Source of the DNA: Sphingobium aromaticiconvertens
GTDB lineage: Bacteria; Pseudomonadota; Alphaproteobacteria; Sphingomonadales; Sphingomonadaceae
DNA length: 47,451 nucleotides
Assembly (NCBI RefSeq): GCF_037154075.1
Contig: NZ_JBANRJ010000005.1
Coordinates: 1 to 47,451, forward strand
Reading direction: 5' to 3'
The notes beneath the pieces were generated by a model. That model saw nothing but the letters and a program-made list of their open reading frames with translations, searched no databases and was not told where the DNA came from. This document shows positions 24,057 to 33,222 of the stretch, one piece after another. Numbering within the stretch: position 1 is the first letter of the stretch; each line of letters opens with the position of its first letter. The position numbers and the translations under genes were made by a program.

Positions 24057-27000
24057 TCAAAAGTCCCATTCGGAATTAGGTTGGCGTAGCGGTCTGAGGC
24101 CGCCGTTTGCGACGGCGTCGGGCACGGAGAAGTCGTAGCTCCCGAGGAAATTGATGTGACGCCAGAATATCGGCGAGAGTCGAGCGATATCGGCGGGCAG
24201 CGGTGGCGCCCCGGCCTCGCTGAGTTGGCGCACGGTTTCCTGCATGTAGACAGCGTTCCAGTGGACGATGGAGTTGAGGGCGAGACCGAGGACCCCGAGC
24301 TGCTCCTCTTGGCCTTGACGCAAAGGGCTTCTGATTTCGCCCCGATCGCCGTGATGGACGCGCCGACCGAGCTTGTGGCGCAATTCCTGCCGGTTGAGCT
24401 GAAACAAGATCCGTCGGCGGAACGGTCGGTCGTCGATGTATCGCAGGATGTGCAGCGTCTTGATGATGCGCCCCAGTTCAGACAGGGCCTTGGCCAGGGT
24501 CGTTGGGCGGTCTTTGACCTGCAGCATGCGCATGACGCCTGCGGCCTTGAGGTGGCCGAGCTTGATCGACCCGGCCAAACGGATCAGGTCGGACCAGTTT
24601 TCCCTAATCAGATTGATTTTGATCCTGCCCCAGGCAATCTCATCGAATTGTCCGTAGCTCGCCTGGCGGTCGATGCGCCACAGCTTCGCGCCGCCGATGT
24701 CCGCCAGACGGGGGCTGAATCGGTAGCCCAGGAGCCAGAACAGGCCGAAAATTGCGTCGGAATAGGCAGCGGTGTCGGTCATAATCTCCAGAGGATCGAG
24801 CTCGGTTTCCTGCTCCAGCAGGAGAGCCAGGACGACCAAACTGTCGCGCAAGGTGCCGGGGATGACCGCTCCGGCCAGCCCGCTGAACTGATTGGAAATC
24901 ATGTTGTACCAAGTGACGCCGCGCTCCTGGCCATAGTATTTGGGATTGGGGCCGGCATGTATGGCGCTCGACGGAGCGACAAACCGCATTCCGTCCGCGC
25001 TGGCCACCTCTCCGGCGCCCCAGTGGCGAACGATATCCAGGCGATTGTGGGCGGCAACGATCGCGGCGTTCGCCGCAGCTATGGTCTCAGGCCGAATGAA
25101 ATTCTGATTGACCCAAGACAGCCGGTCGCGACGCAGAGCCGCAATTTCCGGGCGCACAACTGGCTCAAGACCGATGTTGCAGGCGCCGCCGACCAGGGTT
25201 GCGCACAGGCTTATCTCGAAGTGCTCGACGGTGGCCTGACGCTCGCTCAGATGGGTAAAGGACTTGGCGAATCCGGTTCGCGCCATGACTTCAAGAAAGA
25301 TGTCGGGCATCCCCGCCTTCGGCATGCGCGTTTGGACGGCGCCGCGCAGCGCACGAAGGCTCTCGGATTCATCAAGCTTGTCGAGGGGCGTGACCACAAT
25401 CCCGGTCTTGTCGGCGACCGTCTCGAAACGCAGGTCAGGATTGTGGCCGGCGCGCGCGACGACATGTCGATATGCCTCGTCGAGAAGGCGGGAGAGACCG
25501 TCAATCTCAGTGTCGGCTTCCAGAGATCGGCCCAGGGCGCGTGCCACCATCAACCTGGAATTGTGCCAGGACTCGCCCTCGAGCATCCCGCGCCGAGGAT
25601 CTCCGTATCGGATGCCGGGCTTGGCGAACACATCGCGATGCTTGATCGCGAGACGCCATGCATCGATGATCGCGAAGACATAGGCTTTCGGGTCCCGCAC
25701 ACTGCCTTCATGATCCAGGACATGTTGCCTCCACGCCTTTGGGATCGCAGCGGTCGGTGCGCCGCGCATCTTGGCGAGAGACGACCAGTCGTCTACGCCC
25801 TTGAGGTAGCTGATCGCGGCCTTGACGTTTTTGCCGCCCGGGGCGGCGTCGGTCTCGATGCGGTTGGTGATTTCGAAGAACAATTTCCGGGCACCCCGCC
25901 ACTTTCTCCGCAGTTGGTCGTAGGGCTTGCTCTCTGCGGGCTTGGCGATCGCCTCCACCTTGGACATGGCGGCCTCGATGTCGGGACGGGGCAACCGCTC
26001 GAAGAGCACATCTCTCCATTCATTGAGGGGCAGGACATCGTCGGTCAAAACCAACAGACCCATCGCGTGGAGCAGCATCGCGGCGCCATCGAGATCGCGC
26101 AGACTGCGCAGACGGTCCTGTTTGTCGGCGGCTTCGGCCCCCTTCACCAAATCGGCAAGCAGAACCTCGGCCAGCTCGGCGGCATCGTCCTGGGCCGCCG
26201 CTTCGAGCGTATGGAAGAGCGCGGCTACAGTCGCGGTTCGACGAGGCTCCTGAAGGGCCGCAATGGCCGAAGGCTTGCTGACACGCGCTACCCGCGCGAG
26301 CCGCTCAAGGGTTGTCGCGGGAACACCCCTTGGTGGCGCCGGCCGCAGATTGAACGCCCGGACCGCATCGAGCCGATCAAGGTGACGGAAGAGCTCGGTC
26401 GGCATGCGCTTGGAGGGCACTGTCCGCAGCGCGTCCAAGGCGGCGAACGTGGATGTGTCGCCATCGTCAAACAGGGCGGCGATGCGCGCGCGTTGGTCAT
26501 CGCTCAAGCTGGCGACCAGATGGCGCCAAAGCCTGGTCCGCGCACGATCGCGGATTCTGCCGACCAATCGCTCGACGACCGTGACGCCTGGCAGCAGCAC
26601 CTTGTTGGCGATCAGCCAGGCCGCCGCTCGATCAATCAAGGGGCCGGGCCGCTCGTCGCCGCTCCAACAAAGGGCGTAGAGCCATCTGGTCAATCGGAAA
26701 CGCGCCACCGCGTTGTCGCCAAAGTCCGTGAAGCCGCAGTGCGTCCGGATGAGCGCGAGGTGCCGGATGCGCCGGCTTCCCGCAAAATAGGCGTCCACGT
26801 CCGTGGCGGGCTCAAGAGCGAGTTGTTCGATCACGGTCGCCAGGACCGACGCGGGGATCTCGGAAGGAGAGACTGGAAATGCGCCCAGAAACCGGGCGCT
26901 CGTCAGCATCACGGTGAAGCCGAGCCGATTATGGTCTCCGCGCAGAGTTCCAATGAGGTCGCGATCAGTTTGGTCCAGATGGAAATATCGCGCGAGTTGG

Positions 27001-27071
27001 TCGGCCGACGGTTCGCCGTCGAAGCGAGAAAAGCCCTGACGCTGGGCATCAGTGAGGTGACGGGTGGGCAT
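24057..27071 (-). CDS. tnpA: Tn3-family transposase TnpA
   Basis: The protein of 1004 residues starts MPTRHLTDAQRQGFSRFDGE at the ATG 27071; a TTG at 27089 could add six residues. The usual Tn3 TnpA length and N-terminal DUF4158-type start are present. The DDE core in the C-terminal third includes VTWYNMISNQFSGLAGAVIP, TDTAAYSDAIFGLFWLLGYR and LNSIVHWNAVYMQETVRQLS, motifs characteristic of the family. It catalyses replicative transposition. The frame is complete, so the element may be active. Confidence 0.95.
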   Translation of the reverse strand: MPTRHLTDAQRQGFSRFDGEPSADQLARYFHLDQTDRDLIGTLRGDHNRLGFTVMLTSARFLGAFPVSPSEIPASVLATVIEQLALEPATDVDAYFAGSRRIRHLALIRTHCGFTDFGDNAVARFRLTRWLYALCWSGDERPGPLIDRAAAWLIANKVLLPGVTVVERLVGRIRDRARTRLWRHLVASLSDDQRARIAALFDDGDTSTFAALDALRTVPSKRMPTELFRHLDRLDAVRAFNLRPAPPRGVPATTLERLARVARVSKPSAIAALQEPRRTATVAALFHTLEAAAQDDAAELAEVLLADLVKGAEAADKQDRLRSLRDLDGAAMLLHAMGLLVLTDDVLPLNEWRDVLFERLPRPDIEAAMSKVEAIAKPAESKPYDQLRRKWRGARKLFFEITNRIETDAAPGGKNVKAAISYLKGVDDWSSLAKMRGAPTAAIPKAWRQHVLDHEGSVRDPKAYVFAIIDAWRLAIKHRDVFAKPGIRYGDPRRGMLEGESWHNSRLMVARALGRSLEADTEIDGLSRLLDEAYRHVVARAGHNPDLRFETVADKTGIVVTPLDKLDESESLRALRGAVQTRMPKAGMPDIFLEVMARTGFAKSFTHLSERQATVEHFEISLCATLVGGACNIGLEPVVRPEIAALRRDRLSWVNQNFIRPETIAAANAAIVAAHNRLDIVRHWGAGEVASADGMRFVAPSSAIHAGPNPKYYGQERGVTWYNMISNQFSGLAGAVIPGTLRDSLVVLALLLEQETELDPLEIMTDTAAYSDAIFGLFWLLGYRFSPRLADIGGAKLWRIDRQASYGQFDEIAWGRIKINLIRENWSDLIRLAGSIKLGHLKAAGVMRMLQVKDRPTTLAKALSELGRIIKTLHILRYIDDRPFRRRILFQLNRQELRHKLGRRVHHGDRGEIRSPLRQGQEEQLGVLGLALNSIVHWNAVYMQETVRQLSEAGAPPLPADIARLSPIFWRHINFLGSYDFSVPDAVANGGLRPLRQPNSEWDF

Positions 27072-27202
27072 ACCGTGCGAAACTTCCAACTTTTGCGAAG
27101 GGGACGGCCGATGCCGATAAACAAGGCGAATTTCTTCGCAAAATATATGTGCGAAATAAAGTCGTTTTGCAGCAACTTTCGCACAATGGCGGGAGCCTCC
27201 GC
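27072..27202. promoter_or_regulatory. Divergent tnpA-tnpR intergenic region, presumed res site
   Basis: These 131 bases between the divergent genes are AT-richer than their flanks, with repeated TTTTGC/GCAAAA and TTTCGCA/TGCGAAA words (27073-27184), as expected of resolvase-binding subsites and overlapping promoters in the Tn3 subgroup. No subsite has been mapped. Confidence 0.55.
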
Positions 27203-27763
27203 ATGAAGCTCGGCTACGCGCGCGTCTCCACCGAGGATCAGAACCTGGACATCCAGTGCGCTCGGCTCTCGGAGGCTGGCTGTGAAATGATGTTCGACGA
27301 GAAAATATCAGGGGCCGCTCGTGGCCGGCTCGAGCTTGAAAAGCTGATGGGCCACCTGCGCAAAGACGATGTTCTCGTCGTCACCCGCCTCGATCGTTTG
27401 GCGCGATCCACCATCGAACTCTTGCACATCGCGGAACGTATCAGGGAAAAGCAGGCAGGATTACAATCGCTTGATGAACCTTGGGCCGATACCACGTCCC
27501 CGTCTGGCGTGATGATCATGACCGTATTCGCCGGGATCGCCCAGTTCGAGCGGTCTCTAATATTGAGCCGAACCGACGAGGGTCGAAAGGCGGCTATGGT
27601 GCGCGGCGTGACCTTCGGACGCCCAAAGAAAATGCGACCCGATCAGGCCGAGCTTGCTCGCCAACTTGTTCTGGAGGGCAAATCAATCAGCTCCGTCGCC
27701 AGGACCTTCAATGTTCACCCGGCCACTATCTATCGCTGCATTGAGCCAAACGGCTCCTTATGA
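27203..27763 (+). CDS. tnpR: Tn3 resolvase TnpR (serine recombinase)
   Basis: The 186-residue protein starts MKLGYARVSTEDQNLDIQCA, with the catalytic Ser9 in RVST. DVLVVTRLDRLARST, ERSLILSRTDEGRKAAM and a C-terminal helix-turn-helix (SSVARTFNVHPATIYRCI) complete a resolvase. It resolves cointegrates formed by TnpA. The end of the gene overlaps the right terminal repeat of the transposon. A GGGAG site precedes the chosen ATG. Confidence 0.93.
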   Translation: MKLGYARVSTEDQNLDIQCARLSEAGCEMMFDEKISGAARGRLELEKLMGHLRKDDVLVVTRLDRLARSTIELLHIAERIREKQAGLQSLDEPWADTTSPSGVMIMTVFAGIAQFERSLILSRTDEGRKAAMVRGVTFGRPKKMRPDQAELARQLVLEGKSISSVARTFNVHPATIYRCIEPNGSL

Positions 27764-27794
27764 CACTTTTCTGTTCCGCTCAGCCGCACGACCC
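27753..27794 (-). repeat. Right terminal inverted repeat of the Tn3-family transposon
   Basis: Reversed, it begins GGGTCGTGCGGCTGAGCGGA like the left end; 38 of 42 bases agree. GAGAA (27795-27799) follows as the second copy of the target duplication. Confidence 0.9.
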
Positions 27795-28382
27795 GAGAAG
27801 GGCTTTGCCGCTACCACCATCGACGACATCATAGAGCGCATCGGTGGCTCCCGAGGCACTCTCTATATCTACTTCGGCAGCAAGCTCGAACTGTTCGAAA
27901 CCATCGTCAGAGAGGAAGCCGATCGCTTCTCGAAAACCCTCGACGATGCATTTGCGATGGGTGCCGATGACATGGCACTCGAGGAGGCGACGCAAAAGCT
28001 TCTCGATCTGGCCCAAAGCGAAGATGCAATCGGCCTATTGCGTATGGTCATCGCCGAGCGGCAAAAGTACCCCCAGATAGGCAACATCTATCAAATGGTC
28101 GTATCGCGGGTCAAGGAAGCGGCGCGTCGGATCGTCCGACCGCATCTGCGCTGTGTCACCGGGGAAGCACAGGATTTTCTCGCCGAGATGTTTTTTGCGA
28201 TCGTCGTCGCCGACACGCAAATGGCCTTCCTTACCGGCACGGCCGATGATCAGCTTGCGCAAGAGCGTGGGAGATGGATCACCCGACACCTTGCGACACT
28301 AACGAACCTCTCGGGGGAACCGAACTGCTCCCGCGCAAAAACGGGCCTTTTCAGCCCCTCCAAGACAGCTCCCTCAGTTTGA
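27795..28382 (+). pseudogene. TetR-family regulator, 3' part, cut by a Tn3-family transposon
   Basis: It resumes with EKGFAATTIDDIIERIGGSR and GTLYIYFGSKLELFE, the second half of the helix-turn-helix, and a C-terminal domain (LLRMVIAERQKYPQIGNIYQ) like AefR-type TetR regulators. Joined to the 5' part after removal of one GAGAA copy, the gene gives an intact protein of about 241 residues with FHEKGFAATTIDDI across the junction. No start codon of its own fits, so the regulator is lost. A hairpin terminator follows at 28534. Confidence 0.88.
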
Positions 28383-28580
28383 AATGGACTCGCATGGCGA
28401 TCGACGATCGCACTCGTTGTCTGCGATGGTTCTGGAAACCATCGTCAGGATGGCTCCCGCAAATTTGCACTTGTAAAACCGTCTTCGCAGGTGCAGCATT
28501 CTTATGCCTTTTAGGCATCCTCTCCCAACTCTAGCCGGCGTGACGTCGGCCTCTTTTTGAGAAGGGTCAACATCGCCTAG
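28383..28580. other. Intergenic tail of the tetR fragment, up to the IS701 element
   Basis: There is no gene in this 198-base stretch. It carries the hairpins at 28503-28517 and 28534-28558 and ends in the CTAG target site of the IS701-like element (28577-28580). Confidence 0.5.
28534..28558 (+). terminator. Rho-independent terminator after the tetR gene
   Basis: GCCGGCG-TGA-CGTCGGC forms a 7-bp stem (one G-U pair) followed by CTCTTTTT. A second hairpin, ATGCCT-TTT-AGGCAT (28503-28517), lies just before it. Together they would end transcription from the efflux operon and the original tetR. Confidence 0.75.
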
Positions 28581-30009
28581 CACTACTTTGGCAGTTTTGT
28601 ATTTTTGCGATTCCCAAAAGGCAAAAACCCTGATTCATGGAGAGCCAGCTATCGAAAGGGCTGGTGATGGATACGGAATGGAAAGAGGATCTGGAGGGCT
28701 GGCTTGAGCCGTTTCTCATCGCTCTTGGGCACAAGACGCGCCGTCGGATGTGCCCCGCCTACATAGCAGGTCTGATAGGCCCAGGAGACCGTAAGAGCGT
28801 TCAGCCGATGGCATCGCGAGCGAGCGAGATCGGCTATGATCAGCTTCATCATTTTGTCGCTGCGGGGGTTTGGGGCAGCGCTCCTCTCGAGAAAGTGCTG
28901 GTGCAAGAAGCAGATCGGCTGGTGGGCGATGCAGCGGGATTTCTCGTCATCGATGACACCGCCTTGCCGAAGAAGGGAACCCATTCCGTCGGGGTAGCTC
29001 CGCAATATGCTTCATCGCTGGGAAAGACCGCCAACTGTCAGTCCCTAGTCTCGGTGACGCTGGCTTCCCGGGAAGTGCCGGTCATGGTGGGGCTACGCCT
29101 TTTTCTGCCTGACAGCTGGACAAGCGATGTTGATAAGATGACGCGCGCGCAGGTTCCCAAAGAGTGTCAGATCGCCCGGACAAAACCAGAGATTGCGATG
29201 GAGGAGATCGATCGCGTCATCGCTACAGGTGCCCGCTTCGGCTGCGCGTTGGCCGATGCTGGTTATGGATCCAGCGGGTCCTTTCGCCAGGCATTGACTG
29301 ACCGCGGCCTGCTCTGGGCAGTGGGCTTGTCGCGGCGTCAGAATGTATATCCGTCTGACGTGGCGCTGATATTTCCGGTCGCTAGCATGGGGAACAAGCG
29401 CAAGTACCACATCCCTGATCAACAGCCGGTCTCAGCCGAGACCATGTTGGCTAAGGAAAAATGGAAAAAGGTTAGCTGGCGACGCGGTACTAAGGGAAGA
29501 CTGACATGCTTGTTCGCCGCTCGTCGTGTAAGGGTTGCTGATGGACATCGCCATCGCATGCTCGATAACCGCGTCCAGGCCATGCCAGGCGATGAGGTCT
29601 GGCTTGTTGGAGAGCGCCGTTTGACCGGTGAGCAAAATACTACGTCTCAAATTTACCTGCCGACGCCACCCTCAAAATGCTCGCCGCGACGATCAAGGCG
29701 AGATGGATCTGCGAGCAAGCACATCAGCAGCTCAAGGAAGAACTGGGCCTCGATCATTTCGAAGGCCGCTCCTGGGTTGGATTACATCGACATGCATTGA
29801 TGACAATGATCGCATACGCTTTCCTTCAAGCCCGCCGTCTCAAAGCAGCGGGGCGGAAAAAAAAGAGTCGGGGGGCCGCCGCCACAACCGAGCATGCCAG
29901 CTATCCGACAGGCGATCTTGAACATCTTCATAAGGCCTCCGCCACTTCGGTGCCCCCATTGTGAAAAGCTCCTCGTAGACAGGCCTGAACAAAAACTGCC
30001 AAAGTAGTG
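28581..30009. mobile_element. IS701-like insertion sequence
   Basis: The 1,429-bp element is bounded by identical 18-bp terminal repeats CACTACTTTGGCAGTTTT (28581-28598 and reversed 29992-30009) and flanked by CTAG on both sides (28577-28580, 30010-30013). Four-bp YTAR duplications are typical of IS701. Its transposase is frameshifted, so the copy may be immobile. It sits directly beside an IS630-like element. Confidence 0.88.
28667..29964 (+). pseudogene. IS701 family transposase with one-base frameshift
   Basis: It starts MDTEWKEDLEGWLEPFLIAL at ATG 28667 after AAAGGG. DDE motifs are FLVIDDTALPKKGTHSVG, CALADAGYGSS and, after the break, [20 protein letters not shown]. At CAAAATAC (29633-29640) the family sequence [14 protein letters not shown] needs one more A, because a run of four A (29634-29637) stands where five would keep frame. 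The downstream part then reads normally to 29964. Either a homopolymer call error or a real inactivation. IS701 members are not known to use programmed frameshifting. Confidence 0.85.
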
Positions 30010-31110
30010 CTAGTCACCTGAATCTGAAGTTCGGCTCATTGTTTTTTGGCAGAATCGTTTGACGGCGGCGAGGATTTCGTCGGCGGATTTGACCCATTTG
30101 TAGGGCTTGGGGTTTTCGTTGTGCGCCGCGATGAATGCGGTGATGTCGGTCTCAAGTTCAGCGGTTGATCGGTGGACACCGCGCTGCAACTGCTTGCGGG
30201 TCAGTTCTGCAAACCATCGTTCGACCTGATTGATCCAGGACGCCGAAGTCGGTGTGAAGTGAGCATGCCAATGCGGGCGGCGTGCGAGCCAGGCCTTGAT
30301 CTTTGGCGTCTTGTGGGTCGCATAGTTGTCCATCACGAGGTGGACGTCTGGCCCCTTGGGGATCGCGGCGTCGATCCGCTTGAGGAAGTCGAGGAACTCG
30401 GTTGCCCGATGGCGCTTGTAGCATTTCCCGATCACGGCGCCGGTGGCAATGTCGAGCGCGGCGAACAGGGATGTCGTGCCATTGCGGACGTAGGTATGGG
30501 TGCGCCGCTCAGGAACCCCCGGCGCCATGGGCAAGACCGGCTGCTCGCGATCCAGCGCCTGGATTTGCGATTTTTCATCCACGCACAGCACGATCGCCCG
30601 GTTCGGCGGCGACATGTAGAGCCCGACTATGTCCTGCACCTTGTCGACAAATAGCGGATCGGTGGACAGCTTGAATGTCTCGGACCGGTGCGGCTGCAGG
30701 CCGAACGCGCCCCAGATCCGGCGGATGGTGGTGTGTGACAGCCCGGACTTGGCGGCCATGGAACGGATCGACCAATGCGTGGCGTCCTTGGGGGTCGTGT
30801 TCAGCGTACGCTCGATCACCTGAGCTACTTGCGTGTCAGATACTGTTCGTGGCCGACCCGCACGATATTCGTCAGTCAGTCCTTCAATGCCAGCCTGCAC
30901 GAACCGGCGGCGCCATTTGCCAACCGTGTGCTCGTGAACGCCCAGGCGTTCGGCGACTTCCTTGCTCTGCAGCCCTTCTGCACAAAGCAGGACCATCCGG
31001 CATCGATCAGAGAGTGAACGCGGCGCTTTGTGGCGGCGGACCTGAGCTTCGAGAAAACGCCGGTCATCTCCGCTCAAGACAACCAAATCCGCCCGTCTGC
31101 CCGCCATCAC
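30010..31110 (-). CDS. IS630 family transposase
   Basis: The 366-residue protein starts [20 protein letters not shown] (a second ATG follows at once). An N-terminal helix-turn-helix ([20 protein letters not shown]) and an extra winged helix precede the DDE core: [13 protein letters not shown] (Asp), [13 protein letters not shown] (Asp) and [15 protein letters not shown] (Glu). This is an IS630/Tc1-type transposase that inserts at TA. Its stop codon TAG is formed by the flanking target TA and the base next to it, outside the element. It is complete and likely functional. Confidence 0.93.
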   Translation of the reverse strand: MMAGRRADLVVLSGDDRRFLEAQVRRHKAPRSLSDRCRMVLLCAEGLQSKEVAERLGVHEHTVGKWRRRFVQAGIEGLTDEYRAGRPRTVSDTQVAQVIERTLNTTPKDATHWSIRSMAAKSGLSHTTIRRIWGAFGLQPHRSETFKLSTDPLFVDKVQDIVGLYMSPPNRAIVLCVDEKSQIQALDREQPVLPMAPGVPERRTHTYVRNGTTSLFAALDIATGAVIGKCYKRHRATEFLDFLKRIDAAIPKGPDVHLVMDNYATHKTPKIKAWLARRPHWHAHFTPTSASWINQVERWFAELTRKQLQRGVHRSTAELETDITAFIAAHNENPKPYKWVKSADEILAAVKRFCQKTMSRTSDSGD

Positions 31111-31171
31111 ATTAACCTCCGTCTGATCTACAAGGGCTTATACAATGAAGCTTACTTCAGTTCCAGGTGAC
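30013..31171. mobile_element. IS630-like insertion sequence in the stop codon of the tyrosine recombinase
   Basis: The 1,159-bp element has about 30-bp imperfect terminal repeats beginning GTCACCTG (30013-30042 and reversed 31142-31171; 24 of 30 identical). A TA duplication flanks it (30011-30012, 31172-31173). It lies in the CTAG that ends the recombinase gene. Because its ends are G and C it recreates CTAG on both sides. Confidence 0.9.
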
Positions 31172-32133
31172 TAGATCAACACCCGTTCCACCTCATCGAG
31201 CGTCACGTCATCGGGCCTCCGATCGTAGAGCTGGGTCGTGCGCGTGGAGCTATGGTTCGCCATCGTCGCGGCCGTCTCCAGCGTGCCGCCGTTCTTCAGG
31301 TAAGTGGTAATCCCGGTCGCGCGGAACGAATGGTTGCCGATCGCCGTGCCGATCTCGGCCGCCACCGCGCGTCGGCGCACCATCGCGAACGCATTGGCCT
31401 GGGGCAGGGGAGTGTCGCTTAGCCGCTTGGTCCCGCGCGCGATCGTGCGGAACAACGGCCCCTTGGCTTGCGCGCGCAGCTCACACCCGTCGATATAGGC
31501 GGTCAGATAGTCCTCAAGATTATGGTGGCAGGGCATTTCGTGCTGCTTGCCGCCCTTTTCGTGCAGCCGCACCCAGAGACGGCGGTTCTGCATGAAAACG
31601 TCCTCGACACGCATGGAGAGCGCCGCGCCGATCCGCGCGAACGAATAGACCATCAGCCCGATTAGCGCGCGGTCGCGCAGACCCGCCGGCCCACCCACGT
31701 CGATCGTATCAAGCAGCCGCCGCGCCTCGTCGGGGGCCAGCACCGGCGTCTTGCCGCGCCGCTGACTATGCGCCGGCCCGCGCACCGATGCGGCGGGGTT
31801 CACCGGCATGACCTGGCCTATCACCAGCCAGTCGAACAGCCGACGCACGCCGGCGAGCTGCTGCTTGACGCTGGGCGCGCTCATCTCGCCTCCCAGCGCC
31901 TCGATCCACGCGCCGACGTGGAGCGGCTGCACGGCCCCAAGGGACGTGACCCCGCGCGCCGCTACCCAGGTCAGGAAGTCGCCAGCCGCGCGCGCATAGG
32001 CGCGGCGCGTATGCGCGTTGCGGATGGTGACGGCGAAAAACTCCAGGAACCGCAACCGCGCGCGGTCGTCGGCCGACGCGATCAGCGCCGGCAAGGCCAG
32101 CGTGGGCGAGGGAAGGGGGGCGAGCTGAGCCAT
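31171..32133 (-). CDS. Tyrosine recombinase (Xer/phage-integrase type)
   Basis: The 320-residue protein starts MAQLAPLPSPTLALPALIAS. It has an N-terminal SAM-like domain (about 25-115) and a full catalytic set: Arg167 (SFARIGA), Lys193 (HEKGGK), His268-x-x-Arg271 (NHSFRATG), His294 and Tyr303 (TTQLYDRR). It probably resolves plasmid multimers or moves cassettes; no partner site was found. It is the last gene of a five-gene overlapping operon, joined to the previous gene by TAATG. An IS630 element stands in its stop codon but the stop is kept. Confidence 0.9.
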   Translation of the reverse strand: MAQLAPLPSPTLALPALIASADDRARLRFLEFFAVTIRNAHTRRAYARAAGDFLTWVAARGVTSLGAVQPLHVGAWIEALGGEMSAPSVKQQLAGVRRLFDWLVIGQVMPVNPAASVRGPAHSQRRGKTPVLAPDEARRLLDTIDVGGPAGLRDRALIGLMVYSFARIGAALSMRVEDVFMQNRRLWVRLHEKGGKQHEMPCHHNLEDYLTAYIDGCELRAQAKGPLFRTIARGTKRLSDTPLPQANAFAMVRRRAVAAEIGTAIGNHSFRATGITTYLKNGGTLETAATMANHSSTRTTQLYDRRPDDVTLDEVERVLI

Positions 32134-32531
32134 TACCCCTCTCTCCGCCAGCGTGCGGGCGCGGCGCGCGGTTCGACGCGACGGCGCGCCATCTCCGCTT
32201 GCACCTGTTCATGGGGAGTGCCCGGCCTCGGATCATCGACCGCCGCCTGCAACAACCGGCGCAGCAACGCGTCGCGCAGATCACGATGCGGCTCCAGATC
32301 GCGGAAGTTGCCGACGATCGCGAACACCGCCTCCGAAGGATCGGCGAACATGCCGCGCTCGATCGGTTCCAACAGCCAGTCGGCCAGCGCCGGGGGCAGA
32401 TAGGCCTCAAACCGCAACCCGCCCGCGCGGGCCTGCTCCCGCAAGCTCTCGGCCTGGGCGCGGGACACGGGATTGTCATACGGGTAATCATCCTCGTCGT
32501 GCATGTCGGGGACACCGCCGATCTGGGTCAT
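32133..32531 (-). CDS. Hypothetical protein of the vapBC-recombinase operon
   Basis: The 132-residue protein starts MTQIGGVPDMHDEDDYPYDN. A middle section LPPALADWLLEPIERGMFAD then PSEAVFAIVGNF has a faint likeness to ParD-type ribbon-helix-helix proteins, and the tail is basic (AEMARRRVEPRAAPARW). I do not assign it. Start and stop overlap both neighbours (ATGA before, TAATG after), so it is made with the bactofilin-like protein and the recombinase. It may be an accessory factor for the recombinase; this is a guess from position. Confidence 0.6.
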   Translation of the reverse strand: MTQIGGVPDMHDEDDYPYDNPVSRAQAESLREQARAGGLRFEAYLPPALADWLLEPIERGMFADPSEAVFAIVGNFRDLEPHRDLRDALLRRLLQAAVDDPRPGTPHEQVQAEMARRRVEPRAAPARWRREG

Positions 32532-32833
32532 GGCCGGCCCCGGACATGGGCGGCGGGATCGATGATCGTGATGGCGTCGCGCGAGCCGTTGGCGACGGCA
32601 TCGGCGATCCCGAAGATCTCGACGCGACCGCCTTCGTTGTAGATGCGTCCCGCCACCGTGCCATGGATGATTGCGCGCGCGCCGGTCTCGATCGTCAGGT
32701 TGCCCGTAATTGTGCCGTGGAGGATGAAACGGATGCCCCGATGCAGCGTCGCATCGCCAGCGACCATGCCATAGAGGGCGATATTCTCCTCGATGGCGAA
32801 GGGGCCTTCGATCTTGTCGTGCACCGCGCGCAT
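32528..32833 (-). CDS. Bactofilin-like (polymer-forming beta-helix) small protein
   Basis: The 101-residue protein starts MRAVHDKIEGPFAIEENIAL. It has short repeated beta-turn units (ATLHRGIRFILHGTITGNLT, IETGARAIIHGTVAGRIYNE), matching the right-handed beta-helix of bactofilins and polymer-forming proteins, with no membrane segment. Bactofilins build cytoskeletal filaments; a plasmid role is unknown. It is shorter than a typical bactofilin core. It is coupled to vapC (shared TAATG) and to the next gene (ATGA overlap). Family call is moderate. Confidence 0.6.
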   Translation of the reverse strand: MRAVHDKIEGPFAIEENIALYGMVAGDATLHRGIRFILHGTITGNLTIETGARAIIHGTVAGRIYNEGGRVEIFGIADAVANGSRDAITIIDPAAHVRGRP

Positions 32834-33222
32834 TATGCCGCCGCCTCTATGTCCGTCAGGGCAAAATCATTGCCCTTGAACAACAGCGGCTCGTCGGTCG
32901 CCTTGGCCAGCGCATAGGAAAAGCAGTCGCCAAAGTTCAGGCCCGCTTTGTGGCGGCCCTTGCCGAAATCGAGAAACGCCTGTCGCGCCAGTTCGCCATG
33001 ATCGAGCGTCACCGGTTCGATCGTGATGCCGGCGCGGCGAAAGAAGGCTTCGGTCTGGCGCATCCCTTCGGGACCGAGCTGGCGTTCGATGACCATCGAC
33101 AGCTCGACATAGCTGGCGACGCTGATGCGGCAGGCATCGGCATCATGGATGGCTTGTGCGAAGGTCGCCGCTTCGGGTTCGCGATAGAGGATCGCGACCA
33201 GGGCCGAGGTGTCGAGGATCAT
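32833..33222 (-). CDS. vapC: VapC toxin (PIN-domain ribonuclease)
   Basis: The 129-residue protein starts MILDTSALVAILYREPEAAT. The PIN acidic residues are in place: Asp4, Glu40 (ASYVELSMV), Asp99 (LNFGDCFSYALA) and Asp119 (FKGNDF). VapC toxins cut RNA, often tRNA or rRNA loops. The start overlaps the antitoxin stop (ATGA). The stop shares a base with the start of the bactofilin-like gene (TAATG), so the toxin is translated with the downstream operon. Confidence 0.92.
   Translation of the reverse strand: MILDTSALVAILYREPEAATFAQAIHDADACRISVASYVELSMVIERQLGPEGMRQTEAFFRRAGITIEPVTLDHGELARQAFLDFGKGRHKAGLNFGDCFSYALAKATDEPLLFKGNDFALTDIEAAA

Larger units (their letters stand above)
24004..27794. mobile_element. 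Tn3-family transposon without cargo, inserted in a tetR gene
   Basis: The 3,791-bp element has terminal repeats that start GGGTCGTGCGGCTGAGCGGA at both ends (24004-24045 and reversed 27753-27794) with 4 differences in 42 bases, and a GAGAA 5-bp target duplication (23999-24003, 27795-27799). It carries only transposase (minus) and resolvase (plus), divergent around a res region. A 5-bp duplication and long terminal repeats are standard for Tn3. Its insertion separates the two halves of tetR. Confidence 0.93.

Noticed and set aside
24156..27206. Long plus-strand open frame opposite the Tn3 transposase
   Set aside because: Antisense shadow of a complete, recognisable tnpA in GC-rich DNA.
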